64,000 nt of DNA from Lysinibacillus agricola (GTDB lineage Bacteria > Bacillota > Bacilli > Bacillales_A > Planococcaceae), in the NCBI RefSeq assembly GCF_016638705.1, contig NZ_CP067341.1, positions 561,501-625,500 of the forward strand. Direction: 5' to 3'. The first letter of the stretch is position 1, and each line of letters opens with the position of its first letter. The notes under the pieces are model-generated. The model saw only the letters and a program-made list of their open reading frames with translations, had not been told where the DNA came from and made no database searches. Made by a program: the position numbers and the translations under genes. Shown piece after piece: positions 1 to 8,514 of the stretch.

Positions 1-29
1 TGTTAACGGAGAGGAAGGAGGGATTGCTA

Positions 30-125
30 ATGTCAATATTCGAAGCATTAAGCATAGCTATTGGTCTTGGCACTTTAATCGTAGCTGTCTTAGCTTTATC
101 CTTTACTTTTTCGCAAAAAAAGTAA
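30..125 (+). CDS. Type I toxin, holin-like (Hol-Tox) small membrane peptide
   Basis: This is a 31-residue peptide starting MSIFEALSIAIGLGTLIVAV and ending in QKK. It has a short polar start, one hydrophobic transmembrane stretch (about residues 8-27) and a lysine tail. That is the pattern of the putative holin-like toxins of Bacillales, which insert in the cytoplasmic membrane when their antisense RNA is lost. A strong ribosome site (GGAAGGAGGG, 13-22) precedes the ATG. A bidirectional terminator follows immediately, and a convergent promoter lies beyond it, so the arrangement fits a type I toxin-antitoxin pair. Toxicity is inferred from the family, not shown. Confidence 0.7.
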   Translation: MSIFEALSIAIGLGTLIVAVLALSFTFSQKK

Positions 126-168
126 AAGCACCCTTTCAAACCTAGGCCATAGGGTAGGGTGCTTTTTA
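124..168. terminator. Bidirectional rho-independent terminator shared by toxin mRNA and antisense RNA
   Basis: AAAAGCACCC (124-133) pairs with GGGTGCTTTT (157-166), with CCT/AGG pairing inside. A T run follows on the plus strand, and on the minus strand the A run upstream of 124 reads as T. Both convergent transcripts could end here and so overlap at their 3' ends. Confidence 0.7.
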
Positions 169-255
169 CTCTATAATTTTGTGCCAATCGCTCTTGAAGC
201 GTTTGTTTTGTTACTTAGACCGTTTGGTGTTATCAGCACCATTCGGTTTTTTCTT
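125..255 (-). ncRNA. Putative antisense antitoxin RNA
   Basis: A transcript from the minus-strand promoter at 262-291 would begin near 255. It would fold an early hairpin from the inverted repeat ACCG...GGTG/GCACC...CGGT (about 219-247) and end at the shared terminator. It would overlap the toxin mRNA by roughly 40 nt at the 3' end, as in TxpA/RatA-type systems. No open frame or ribosome site is visible. The RNA is inferred from promoter and terminator only. Confidence 0.5.
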
Positions 256-261
256 ATTTAT

Positions 262-291
262 ATTATATCATATCATATCATATCATAACAA
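262..291 (-). promoter_or_regulatory. Minus-strand promoter for the antisense RNA
   Basis: On the minus strand TTGTTA (286-291) and a perfect TATAAT (262-267) are separated by 18 bp. The spacer is made of TGATA/TATGA repeats. The promoter points at the 3' end of the toxin gene. Confidence 0.55.
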
Positions 292-300
292 TTCCATTTA

Positions 301-699
301 ACATGAATTTCTCACTACTGTCCCCGTTTTCACCTTTACCACCGGTTTCGGTGCATACATAAATCCTAAAAAGAAATCTATAGAAAATATACGCAGTGCA
401 AACGAAAATTTTTGAATGATAGTAGTGATGAAATTAAACGATCAATCATACAGTAAATGTATCTATTAAACATTCGAGGGTGTTTTTATTTTCTGCTTTA
501 AGTTATGTAAATTCTCACAAAAGGTATTTTAATTCTACTTTATTGCTAGACACCAATTTTTGTGAATGCTATATTAATGGTGTCATAGTTTTTTTATAAT
601 TTAAGAAAAATCAGGTTTCATCACCAAGAGATGGGATGGCCCAAAACTTTTTCTAATTATAAGGAGTGATGGAGTAAAGAGTTATAAGAAGGATGATAG
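301..699. other. Intergenic region without a recognisable gene
   Basis: This is AT-rich spacer between the toxin locus and the TetR gene. A TATAAT at 594-599 could belong to the tetR promoter, but no convincing -35 stands 17 bp upstream. I see no open frame with a ribosome site on either strand, and no strong hairpin. Confidence 0.4.
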
Positions 700-1356
700 A
701 TGCCTATGGTAAAGAAAACGTTAAAACAACGCATTGTTGACGCTTCCGTAGTGCTATTTCAGCAAGATGGCTATCACAATGTAACTGTTGATCGCATTGT
801 CGAATATATTGGTGCATCAAAGGGTGGATTTTATCATAATTTTAAATCGAAAGATGAACTATTGTATGAAATTCATGATGTATTTATTTCTTATGTTATT
901 AAACGGTCACAGGAGGCATATGACAAATACGATACACCGATTACTCGTTTATGTGCAATGCTACAAACGCTGACACAAGTATTTGATATGTATCAAGCAC
1001 ATATTACTGTTTTTTATGAGGAAAGTCGTTCATTGCCAGAGGAATATAGTGAAATTATTCATAATAAACGAGACCAATATCGGGATATTTTACAAAAAGT
1101 CATAGAGGAAGGCCAGCAAACAAAGGATTTTCGTACAGAACTACCTTGTACTATTGTAACGATGGCTATTGTTGGGATGATCAACTGGACATACAAATGG
1201 TTTAAACAAACAGGTCCATTGACAATGGAGGAAATTACAGAGGTATTTACGGATATGGTATTGCGTGCGATTGTCACTGAACAAGCAATGGAAGAAGCAG
1301 TTCAATTTATGGTAAAGGGGAAGCCAGCAGCAGAGACTGGTTTTATTAATTTTTAA
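700..1356 (+). CDS. TetR/AcrR family transcriptional regulator of the downstream acyl-CoA operon
   Basis: The protein has 218 residues. The N-terminal helix-turn-helix is typical of TetR proteins (about residues 8-52; IGASKGGFYHNFKSKDEL contains the recognition helix and the YxxFxSKDEL motif). The rest is a helical ligand domain. The length and C-terminal style resemble FadR/YsiA-type regulators that sense acyl-CoA. AAGGATG precedes the ATG at 700; a second ATG at 706 is also possible. It lies directly upstream of the catabolic operon, with a perfect palindrome six bases beyond its stop, so it probably represses that operon and releases DNA on binding an acyl-CoA. The ligand is inferred. Confidence 0.8.
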   Translation: MPMVKKTLKQRIVDASVVLFQQDGYHNVTVDRIVEYIGASKGGFYHNFKSKDELLYEIHDVFISYVIKRSQEAYDKYDTPITRLCAMLQTLTQVFDMYQAHITVFYEESRSLPEEYSEIIHNKRDQYRDILQKVIEEGQQTKDFRTELPCTIVTMAIVGMINWTYKWFKQTGPLTMEEITEVFTDMVLRAIVTEQAMEEAVQFMVKGKPAAETGFINF

Positions 1357-1361
1357 AACAA

Positions 1362-1375
1362 ACCGACTAGTCGGT
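1362..1375. promoter_or_regulatory. Palindromic operator, probable TetR-family binding site
   Basis: ACCGACTAGTCGGT is a perfect 14-bp palindrome lying between the TetR gene and the operon it faces. Size and symmetry suit a TetR dimer. Binding by the neighbouring regulator is inferred. Confidence 0.6.
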
Positions 1376-1379
1376 ATTC

Positions 1380-1409
1380 ATCTTCATTCAGTTACCACTG
1401 AATGAAGAT
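1380..1409. repeat. 13-bp inverted repeat after tetR
   Basis: ATCTTCATTCAGT (1380-1392) and its exact complement (1397-1409) flank a TACC loop. No T run follows on the plus strand, so it is a weak terminator candidate. It could instead be a second regulator site or an mRNA hairpin. Confidence 0.5.
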
Positions 1410-1424
1410 AAAGCCTCCGGTGGA

Positions 1425-1500
1425 TGTCACGGATTTTGAAAGGAATGAATTGTGCTGGCACAATTCAAAATCCGGACGCAATTACGCCAAGGCGAAATTG
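1425..1500 (+). repeat. Dispersed extragenic repeat, family 2, copy 1
   Basis: The segment contains an internal inverted repeat (GAATTGTGC/GCACAATTC, inside GGATTTTGAA...TTCAAAATCC) followed by CCGGACGCAATTACGCC. A degenerate copy of the CCGGACG(C/T)AATTA(C/T)GCC core occurs at 27931-27964. It sits between tetR and the first operon gene and does not code for a protein. Confidence 0.5.
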
Positions 1501-1567
1501 ATTTTTGTGTGCAACTGTCGTCTGAACGAAATCTGCTATGGCAAATTAAAAATTAGGGGGACTAGGG

Positions 1568-2710
1568 ATGAACTTTGAACTAACGAAAGAGCAAGCGATG
1601 ATTCGAGACATGGTGCGTGATTTTGCTGAAAAAGAAATTAAACCGTATGCTCGGGAGGTTGACGAGACATCGACAATGAGAATAGAGAGCTTTCAAAAAA
1701 TGGCAGAGCTAGGCTTATTGGGTATCCCATTTCCTGAGGAATATGGTGGTTCAGGCGGAGATACGGTTTCCTACGCGCTTGCTGTTGAAGAAATCGGCCG
1801 TGCGTGTGGTGGCACAGGATTAAGCTATGCAGCAGCAGTTAGCTTAGGTGCTTCGCCTATTTACAACTTCGGCACAGAGGAGCAAAAGCAGGAATGGCTT
1901 GTTCCGTTAGCGAAGGGTGAAACGTTAGGTTCATTTGGCTTAACAGAGCCTAATGCAGGTTCAGATGCTGGTGGGACACTAACAACAGCCGTAATTGATG
2001 GTGATGATTACATCATTAATGGTGAAAAATGTTGGATCACAAATGCTGGCTATGCACGTCAAATTATTGTGACAGCAGTGACAGGTAAACGTGAAGATGG
2101 TAAAAAAATTATCTCATCTATCATTGTACCAACCAATACTCCTGGCGTAACCATCAACTGCAATTACGACAAAATGGGCGTACGTGGCTCTAATACGTGT
2201 GAGATTGTTTTGCAAAATGTTCGTGTACCAAGAGCTAATCTTTTAGGAGATGAAAAACGCGGATTTAGTCAATTTTTAAACACTTTAGATGGAGGACGTA
2301 TTTCCATTGCTGCATTATCTGTAGGAATTGCACAAGCTGCTTATGAGAAAGCATTAAAATACGCAAAAGAACGTGAACAATTTGGTGCACCCATATCAAA
2401 ACTTCAGGCTATACAATTTAAATTAGCCGATATGGCAATGGAAATAGAGCTTGCGCGTACGTTAGTACATAAGGCGGCATGGCTTAAAGATCAAAAGAAA
2501 CCATTCGGGAAGGAAGCGGCAATGGCAAAATTATTTGCTTCTGAAATGGGCTTCCGCACTTGTAATCAAGCCATTCAAATTCACGGCGGTTCAGGATATA
2601 TGAAAGAATACGACGTAGAGCGTCATCTACGTGACATTAAGTTAATGGAAATCGGTGAGGGAACATCTGAAATTCAACGTCTCGTTATTTCTCGTCTAAT
2701 TGGCTGTTAA
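1568..2710 (+). CDS. yngJ: Acyl-CoA dehydrogenase (isovaleryl-CoA dehydrogenase-like)
   Basis: The 380-residue protein is an FAD enzyme that makes an alpha,beta double bond in an acyl-CoA and passes electrons to ETF. It has the full acyl-CoA dehydrogenase layout: N-terminal helical domain, the signature GLTEPNAGSDAGG near residue 130, a beta domain, and a C-terminal helical domain with HGGSGYMKEY near residue 343 and EIGEGTSEIQRL close to the end. Length and operon order match B. subtilis YngJ. Within this operon its likely substrate is isovaleryl-CoA from leucine, giving 3-methylcrotonyl-CoA. The substrate is inferred from the neighbouring carboxylase and HMG-CoA lyase. AGGGGGACTAGGG precedes the ATG. 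Confidence 0.9.
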   Translation: MNFELTKEQAMIRDMVRDFAEKEIKPYAREVDETSTMRIESFQKMAELGLLGIPFPEEYGGSGGDTVSYALAVEEIGRACGGTGLSYAAAVSLGASPIYNFGTEEQKQEWLVPLAKGETLGSFGLTEPNAGSDAGGTLTTAVIDGDDYIINGEKCWITNAGYARQIIVTAVTGKREDGKKIISSIIVPTNTPGVTINCNYDKMGVRGSNTCEIVLQNVRVPRANLLGDEKRGFSQFLNTLDGGRISIAALSVGIAQAAYEKALKYAKEREQFGAPISKLQAIQFKLADMAMEIELARTLVHKAAWLKDQKKPFGKEAAMAKLFASEMGFRTCNQAIQIHGGSGYMKEYDVERHLRDIKLMEIGEGTSEIQRLVISRLIGC

Positions 2711-2743
2711 TCATATTAAATAGCATAAATAAGGGGGATTTTC

Positions 2744-4378
2744 ATGGCAGAACTTGTGTATCAAACTATTGGTCAATTGCTAGATAAACAATCTGAAAAG
2801 TATCCACAGCGTGAAGCATTAGTGTATGCAGACAGGAATTTACGTATGACCTATGAGGAGCTCAATCAGCAAAGTCGCTTAGTGGCTAGAGGGTTGATGG
2901 CTCTTGGAATAGAGAAGGGTGATCATATTGCAGTATGGACGACTAATGTCCCTGAATGGGTACAGTTGCAATTTGGCACAGGTAAAATGGGTGCTCCTAT
3001 CGTTACTGTAAATACTAATTATCGTTCAAGTGAGTTGGAATATTTATTGAAGCAATCTGATGCAAAAACGATTATTTTAATTGAAAATTATCGAGACCAT
3101 TCTTTTATGAATACACTGCAAGAGTTATGTCCAGAGCTTGATCATTGTGAACCAGGTAATTTGCAATCAAAGCGACTACCTTTATTGAAAAATGTTATTT
3201 TAATTGGCGAGACAAAATATCCCGGAGTACTTAACTGGTCTGATGTGTTATCTGCTGCTGAGCAAGTAACAGAGGAACAATTAGATCAAAGACAGCAAGC
3301 ACTTCATTATGATGATGTTATTAATATTCAATATACTTCGGGAACAACAGGTTTTCCAAAAGGTGTTATGTTAACGCATTATAACTTAGTAAATAATGCG
3401 ATTAATATTGCAGAATGTATGCATTTAACTTCTGAAGATCGCTTGTGTATCCCTGTGCCATTCTTCCACTGCTTTGGCTGTGTGATTGGAACATTAGCGA
3501 TTACTACTAGTGGCGGGACGATGGTACCCGTGCAGGAATTTTCACCTACTGAGGTGCTAAAAACGGTTGAAAAAGAAAGATGTACCGCGCTACATGGCGT
3601 ACCAACGATGTTCATTAGCGAACTTAATTTACCGAATTTTTCGTCTTTTGACCTATCGACATTGCGTACCGGAGTAATGGCTGGCTCTAACTGTCCTATG
3701 GAGGTGATGAAGGCTGTTATCGAGAAAATGGGTATGAGGGATATTACGATCTGTTATGGGCAAACAGAATCCTCACCTGTTATTACACAAACGAGAACAG
3801 ATGACCCGCTATCGTTAAAGGTTGAAACAGTTGGCCGCGCATTGCCAAATTTAGAAGTTAAAATTGTCATTCCTGGTACAAATGAAGAAGCTGCGCCGAA
3901 TGAGCAAGGTGAGCTATGTACGAGAGGCTACCACGTTATGAAAGGTTACTATAAAAACCCAGAAGAAACGCTGCTTGCAATTGATGAGTCTAGCTGGCTG
4001 CATACCGGGGATTTGGCAACGATGGATGAGGCGGGCTATGTACGTGTAACTGGGCGTTTAAAAGATATGATTATTCGTGGTGGTGAAAATGTATCTCCTC
4101 GAGAGATTGAAGAATTCCTTTATACACACCCAAAAATTGCAGATGTGCAAGTTGCAGGTGTTCCTGATCCTGTTTATGGAGAGGAAGCGGCAGCTTGGAT
4201 CATTTTGCGAGAAGGAGAGCAGGCAACAGAGGAAGAGGTTCGGGATTATTGTCGGGATAAAATCTCCAGACATAAAATTCCACGACATATTTTCTTTATC
4301 GACGACTATCCGATGACTGCATCAGGAAAAGTTCAAAAGTATAGATTACGAGAGAGTTTTGGTGCAACAGTGAAGTAA
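2744..4378 (+). CDS. yngI: AMP-forming acyl-CoA synthetase
   Basis: The 544-residue protein is an adenylate-forming ligase that activates a carboxylic acid with ATP and CoA. The AMP-binding P-loop YTSGTTGFPKG lies near residue 196, the YGQTESSPV motif follows mid-protein, and LHTGDLATMDEAGY and GRLKDMIIRGGENVSPREIE mark the hinge and C-terminal domain. The catalytic lysine is in the final TASGKVQKYRLRE segment. It resembles YngI and medium-chain ligases. In this operon it may activate isovalerate or another short branched acid. It lies 33 bp after the dehydrogenase, behind AAGGGGG, and is surely cotranscribed. Substrate range cannot be read from sequence. Confidence 0.88.
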   Translation: MAELVYQTIGQLLDKQSEKYPQREALVYADRNLRMTYEELNQQSRLVARGLMALGIEKGDHIAVWTTNVPEWVQLQFGTGKMGAPIVTVNTNYRSSELEYLLKQSDAKTIILIENYRDHSFMNTLQELCPELDHCEPGNLQSKRLPLLKNVILIGETKYPGVLNWSDVLSAAEQVTEEQLDQRQQALHYDDVINIQYTSGTTGFPKGVMLTHYNLVNNAINIAECMHLTSEDRLCIPVPFFHCFGCVIGTLAITTSGGTMVPVQEFSPTEVLKTVEKERCTALHGVPTMFISELNLPNFSSFDLSTLRTGVMAGSNCPMEVMKAVIEKMGMRDITICYGQTESSPVITQTRTDDPLSLKVETVGRALPNLEVKIVIPGTNEEAAPNEQGELCTRGYHVMKGYYKNPEETLLAIDESSWLHTGDLATMDEAGYVRVTGRLKDMIIRGGENVSPREIEEFLYTHPKIADVQVAGVPDPVYGEEAAAWIILREGEQATEEEVRDYCRDKISRHKIPRHIFFIDDYPMTASGKVQKYRLRESFGATVK

Positions 4379-4394
4379 GAAGGGGGCCAGTGTT

Positions 4395-5753
4395 ATGTTC
4401 AAGAAGGTTTTAATTGCAAACCGTGGAGAGATAGCAAGGCGTGTTATAAGAACATGCAAACGACTAAATGTTCAAACAGTTGCGGTGTATTCCGAGGCAG
4501 ATGCTGAAAGCTTACATGTTAAGGATGCTGATGAGGCGTTCTGTATCGGAAAACCACCTGTTGCACAAAGCTATTTAAATATTGATCGTATTCTTGAAGT
4601 GGCGAAGGACAGCGGTGCTGACGCTATTCATCCAGGCTATGGCTTATTATCAGAAAACGCTGAGTTTGCTAAACGTTGTACAGAGGCCGGTTTAGTGTTT
4701 ATTGGGCCGAGCGCGGATGTTATTGCTTCGATGGGCAGTAAATTAGAAGCTCGGAAAACAATGAAAGCAGCAGGTGTACCGATTGTTGAAGGTGTTGAGG
4801 CACCGGTAAAAGATGTAACAGAAGCTATTGAAATTGCTTCCCGTCTAGGCTATCCCATTATGTTAAAGGCCTCTGCTGGTGGTGGAGGTATCGGGATGCA
4901 GCTCGTTGACAATGCAGAGGAATTAGCAAAAGCCTTTGAGGGGAATCAAAAGCGGGCACAGTCATTCTTTGGTGATGGCACGATGTATATGGAACGATTT
5001 ATTGCGAATCCTCATCACGTCGAGGTACAAATTATTGCGGATCATGATGGCAATGTTGTACCACTATTTGAACGTGAGTGCTCGATTCAACGCAGAAATC
5101 AAAAAGTAGTGGAGGAAGCGCCGTCTCCTTTCATTTCTGATGAAACAAGAAAAAGTATGCTTGATGCGTCAGTCAAGGCAGTTCAGCATATTGGCTATGT
5201 GAATGCTGGAACGATTGAGTATTTAGTAGATGCAGAGCAAAACTTTTATTTCTTGGAGATGAATACTCGTCTACAGGTGGAGCATCCGGTGACTGAAGAA
5301 ATTACAAAGCTGGATCTTGTAGAGGAGCAATTAAAGATTGCTGCAAAACAATCATTAGCATTTACTCGCGATAGCATCCAAAGAAAAGGGCACGCGATTG
5401 AAGTACGCATCTATGCTGAAAATCCTTCGACATTTTTCCCTTCTCCAGGCACAATCACGGCTTTTGAATTACCTACAGGTGAAGGGATTCGCCATGAATG
5501 TGGAGTAGAGGCAGGTACTACGGTAACACCTTTTTATGATCCGATGATTAGCAAATTAGTCGTGTGGGGAGAAACAAGAGCAACTGCGTGTGAAAGACTT
5601 ATCGAAGCACTTAAAGCGTATAAAGTAGAAGGAATTCAAACAAATATTCCTATGCTGTTAAAAACAGTCACGCATGAACAATTTTTAAAGGGCTATACAA
5701 CAACTAAATTTGTGGATGACTATTATCTACCTCAATTAGCAGAGACGAAATAA
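4395..5753 (+). CDS. yngH: Biotin carboxylase subunit of an acyl-CoA (methylcrotonyl-CoA) carboxylase
   Basis: The 452-residue protein carboxylates the biotin on the carrier protein using ATP and bicarbonate. It shows the biotin carboxylase N domain (KVLIANRGEIARRVIRT), the ATP-grasp glycine-rich loop (KASAGGGGIGMQ), the catalytic EMNTRLQVEHPVTE motif and the C-terminal domain. It is an AccC paralogue; the operon (HMG-CoA lyase, carboxyltransferase) points to methylcrotonyl-CoA carboxylase, not fatty acid synthesis. The start follows GAAGGGGG. The carrier gene is next but is separated by a 390-bp repeat-filled spacer, which is odd for subunits of one complex. Confidence 0.9.
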   Translation: MFKKVLIANRGEIARRVIRTCKRLNVQTVAVYSEADAESLHVKDADEAFCIGKPPVAQSYLNIDRILEVAKDSGADAIHPGYGLLSENAEFAKRCTEAGLVFIGPSADVIASMGSKLEARKTMKAAGVPIVEGVEAPVKDVTEAIEIASRLGYPIMLKASAGGGGIGMQLVDNAEELAKAFEGNQKRAQSFFGDGTMYMERFIANPHHVEVQIIADHDGNVVPLFERECSIQRRNQKVVEEAPSPFISDETRKSMLDASVKAVQHIGYVNAGTIEYLVDAEQNFYFLEMNTRLQVEHPVTEEITKLDLVEEQLKIAAKQSLAFTRDSIQRKGHAIEVRIYAENPSTFFPSPGTITAFELPTGEGIRHECGVEAGTTVTPFYDPMISKLVVWGETRATACERLIEALKAYKVEGIQTNIPMLLKTVTHEQFLKGYTTTKFVDDYYLPQLAETK

Positions 5754-6145
5754 AGACTGGGGCTGTCCATATAACTTCTGTTTGTGAGAATATTTAGGAC
5801 AGCCCAGTTACTGGACCATCACCAAAATTTGTGGATGACATTTTTTAAAATACATGCCCTGTATATTAGCTGATTGTAGTGGAGGCTAGGCGACTCCTTG
5901 GGGATTAGCGATAGGGGAACAAAGGCTAAGAGCATCACATCCTGTGATAACGCCTTCGTGACCAACATCATGTTGGCCCGAGACCCTGGAGCGAGCAACG
6001 CGAGTGAAGCGGCTCATCGGACGCCCCCAGGAAGCTCTGCTCTGCGCGAAAGCGAAGCGTCAGCGGCAAAGCGCCTAGTCGGAACGGAAATCAACCACAC
6101 GTTATGGCGATGAGCCCAGTTATTAAATATTTGGAGGGATTTACA
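5754..6145 (+). repeat. Operon spacer with dispersed repeat family 1, copy A (about 5817-6115)
   Basis: The spacer starts with an inverted repeat (GGGGCTGTCC near 5760 with GGACAGCCC near 5797). From about 5817 it carries an extragenic repeat with landmarks GGATGACATTTTT, GGAGGCTAGGCGACTCC, CATCACATCCTGTGATAACG, TGTTGGCCCGAGACCCTG, GCGCGAAAGCGAAGCG and GGAACGGAAATCAACC...ACGTTATGGCGATGA. Copies B and C lie further along in the same orientation. It is GC-richer than its surroundings. Short frames inside look non-coding. Confidence 0.75.
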
Positions 6146-6358
6146 ATGGCAACAGTTAAAGCGAGCATGGCAGGAACAGTATGGAAAATCGTTGTAGCAG
6201 AGGGCGAGAAAGTGACAGCAGGACAAGATGTGGCAATTTTAGAGTCGATGAAAATGGAGATTCCTATTGCAGCAGAAGAAGATGGTGTGGTCACAAAAAT
6301 CATTGCGAACGAAGGGGATTTCATTAACGTTGATGATGATATTTTAGAAATCGAATAA
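6146..6358 (+). CDS. yngHB: Biotin/lipoyl carrier protein of the acyl-CoA carboxylase
   Basis: The 70-residue protein is a single biotinyl domain. The ESMKMEIP motif places the biotinylated lysine at residue 36, midway between the two symmetrical beta halves. It is the size of B. subtilis YngHB (BCCP1-like), much shorter than AccB. I chose the ATG at 6146 because TTGGAGGG stands seven bases upstream; an earlier in-frame ATG at 6104 lies in the repeat and has no ribosome site. It carries carboxybiotin between the carboxylase (4395-5753) and the carboxyltransferase (8515-10053). Confidence 0.9.
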   Translation: MATVKASMAGTVWKIVVAEGEKVTAGQDVAILESMKMEIPIAAEEDGVVTKIIANEGDFINVDDDILEIE

Positions 6359-6370
6359 GGAGGCTTCTTT

Positions 6371-7288
6371 ATGCAGCTACCAAAGCATGTAACGTTAAAG
6401 GAAGTAGGTCCTCGTGACGGTTTGCAAAATGAGAAAATGCATCTTGCAACTGCCGATAAAGTACAGCTAGTGAATTTACTTAGTCAAACTGGATTGAAAT
6501 ATATCGAAGTAACATCGTTTGTGCATCCGAAGTGGATTCCACAGCTGGCAGATGCTGTAGAGGTACTTCAAGCTATTAAACGCCAAAAAGATATAACGTA
6601 TGCAGCATTAGTACCGAATATGCGTGGCTTAGAACGTGCATTGCAGGCTGAAGTAGATGAAGTGAGCGTTTTTATGTCGGCAAGTGAAAGCCATAATCAA
6701 AGCAATATTAATAAAACGATTAATGAAACATTTCCGATATTAGAGGAAGTAGTTGTGGGGGCAAAAGCAGCACATAAAAACGTTCGTGGTTATATTTCAA
6801 CAGTAATTGGTTGCCCGTATGAAGGCTACATACAACCAGAAAAGGTTTTGCGAGTAACAGAAAAATTATTCGAAATGGGTGTCGATGAAATTTCACTTGG
6901 TGACACGATTGGTGTTAGTGTACCGACACAGGTGGAAAGTCTTTTAGAAGAATTACTAAAAAGATATCCTGCAGAAAATTTCGCGATGCATTTTCATGAT
7001 ACACGTGGCACAGCACTAGCAAATATCGTGAAATCCTTAGAAATGGGAATTACCAAGTTTGATAGTGCACTTGGTGGACTCGGAGGCTGTCCATATGCCA
7101 AGGGAGCATCAGGCAATGTAGCCACGGAAGATTTATTGTATTTATTAGATGAAATGGGTATTAAAACAGGTGTTGAACTGAATAAAGTGCTAGAGGCGGC
7201 GCTATTTATTGAACAAAAACTAGGGAAGGCAGTTGTATCTAAGCAAATGGCGATTGCCCGTAATGAAAGGAGTACGAGTCAATTATGA
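6371..7288 (+). CDS. yngG: Hydroxymethylglutaryl-CoA lyase
   Basis: The 305-residue TIM-barrel enzyme splits HMG-CoA into acetyl-CoA and acetoacetate, the last step of leucine breakdown. The N-terminal KEVGPRDGLQNE binds metal and substrate, HFHDTRGTALAN supplies metal-binding histidines, and GGLGGCPYAKGASGN carries the essential cysteine (residue 240). The ribosome site AAGGAGG overlaps the previous stop. The last four bases overlap the hydratase start (ATGA), which suggests translational coupling. Same order as B. subtilis yngG. Confidence 0.93.
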   Translation: MQLPKHVTLKEVGPRDGLQNEKMHLATADKVQLVNLLSQTGLKYIEVTSFVHPKWIPQLADAVEVLQAIKRQKDITYAALVPNMRGLERALQAEVDEVSVFMSASESHNQSNINKTINETFPILEEVVVGAKAAHKNVRGYISTVIGCPYEGYIQPEKVLRVTEKLFEMGVDEISLGDTIGVSVPTQVESLLEELLKRYPAENFAMHFHDTRGTALANIVKSLEMGITKFDSALGGLGGCPYAKGASGNVATEDLLYLLDEMGIKTGVELNKVLEAALFIEQKLGKAVVSKQMAIARNERSTSQL

Positions 7289-8067
7289 CGCAACTCGTTC
7301 GTTTTGAATTATTAGATGATTGCATTGGGCTTATTACACTTTCAAGAGCTGAAGCTGCGAATGCAATGTCTGTACAATTACTCCAAGAACTTAGTATGAC
7401 ATTCGACAAAATAAATGGTGATCCTGCAGTGCGAGTTGTCTTACTAACAGGAGCAGGGGAAAAGGCTTTTTGCGCTGGAGCAGATTTAAAAGAGCGTAAA
7501 GGGATGCCAGATCGACAAGTAAAGCAGATAGTGCAATTAATCGGTGCAACAGTGGCAAAAGTAGAAGCACTCGCTCAACCAGTTATTGCCGTATTAAATG
7601 GTGTTGCTTTTGGTGGTGGACTCGAGCTAGCGTTAGCCTGTGATTTACGTTTTGCAGCTGCACATGCAAAGCTAGGCCTTACGGAAACATCTCTCGGTAT
7701 TATTCCAGGGGCTGGGGGAACACAGCGACTTCCACGACTAATTGGCATTGGAAAAGCGAAGGAATTGATTTATACAGCACGTCGATTAAATGCAGAAGAA
7801 GCAAGAAGCTACGGCATTGTAGAGTATGTTTATGAAGGACCTGAAGTGCTTGAAAAGGCTCAGCAGCTTGCGCTTGAAATGGCCAAAAATGCCCCGCTTT
7901 CTTTAATACAGGCAAAAATCGCTATGAATCAAGGTGTTGAAGTAGATTTAGCTACTGGTTTAAAAATCGAATCACTAGCATATAATGCTCTGATTCCTAC
8001 AGAAGATCGTTTAGAGGGCTTACTTGCTTTTCAGGAAAAGCGAACACCGCAATACGTAGGGAAATAA
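7285..8067 (+). CDS. yngF: Enoyl-CoA hydratase (probable methylglutaconyl-CoA hydratase)
   Basis: The 260-residue crotonase-family protein hydrates an enoyl-CoA. Oxyanion-hole segments are KAFCAGADLKER and NGVAFGGGLELALACD, and the catalytic-region motif is ETSLGIIPGAGGTQRLPRLIG. In the leucine pathway it would convert 3-methylglutaconyl-CoA to HMG-CoA, between the carboxylase and the lyase whose genes flank it. It overlaps the lyase gene by four bases. The chemistry is sure from the family; the exact substrate is from context. Confidence 0.9.
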   Translation: MTQLVRFELLDDCIGLITLSRAEAANAMSVQLLQELSMTFDKINGDPAVRVVLLTGAGEKAFCAGADLKERKGMPDRQVKQIVQLIGATVAKVEALAQPVIAVLNGVAFGGGLELALACDLRFAAAHAKLGLTETSLGIIPGAGGTQRLPRLIGIGKAKELIYTARRLNAEEARSYGIVEYVYEGPEVLEKAQQLALEMAKNAPLSLIQAKIAMNQGVEVDLATGLKIESLAYNALIPTEDRLEGLLAFQEKRTPQYVGK

Positions 8068-8514
8068 ATGGCTCTGATGAAGGATTTTGAATGGTTTTAC
8101 CACATCATCAAAAGTCGGGGATGACATTTTTAAAAAGTATGCCATGTATATAAGTTGATTGGAGTGGAGGTTGGGAGACTCCTTGGGGATCAGCAATAGA
8201 GGAACGAAGGCTAAAACCATCACATCCTGTGATAACGCCTTCGTGCCAACATCAGTGCTGCTGCCGCTTCGCTTTCGCGCAAAAAACATCTGTTGGCCCG
8301 AGACCTTGCAGCGAAGCGGATGTTTTCTGTGCGAAAGCGTAGTGCTAACGTAGCGGCAGCAAATGTTTTATCTGTGCGAAAGCGAAGCGACAGCAACAAA
8401 GCGCCCAGCTGGAACGGAAATCAACCCCACGTTATGATGATGAACCGAAATCTAGGTGTATTATTAATTATTTATGCTAAGACGTAACCGATTGGGCAAA
8501 AGGAGGAATTAACT
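8068..8514 (+). repeat. Operon spacer with dispersed repeat family 1, copy B (about 8099-8445)
   Basis: This spacer repeats the landmarks of copy A in the same order: GGGGATGACATTTTT, GGAGACTCCTTGGGGATCAG, CATCACATCCTGTGATAACG, TGTTGGCCCGAGACC, GGAACGGAAATCAACC and ACGTTATGATGATGA. It also has extra inverted segments, GCTTCGCTTTCGCGC and GCGAAAGCGAAGCG, around GCGGATGTTTTCTGTGCG. It separates the hydratase from the carboxyltransferase. The real start of the next gene follows AAAGGAGG at 8500. Confidence 0.75.

Noticed and set aside
5898..6226. Open frames on both strands across the spacer between biotin carboxylase and carrier genes
   Set aside because: They lie in repeat copy A, have no ribosome sites and read as shuffled repeat translation; the copies do not keep the same frame.
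8020..8487. Three frames over the hydratase-carboxyltransferase spacer
   Set aside because: They fall in repeat copy B, lack ribosome sites and are not conserved with copy A in frame.
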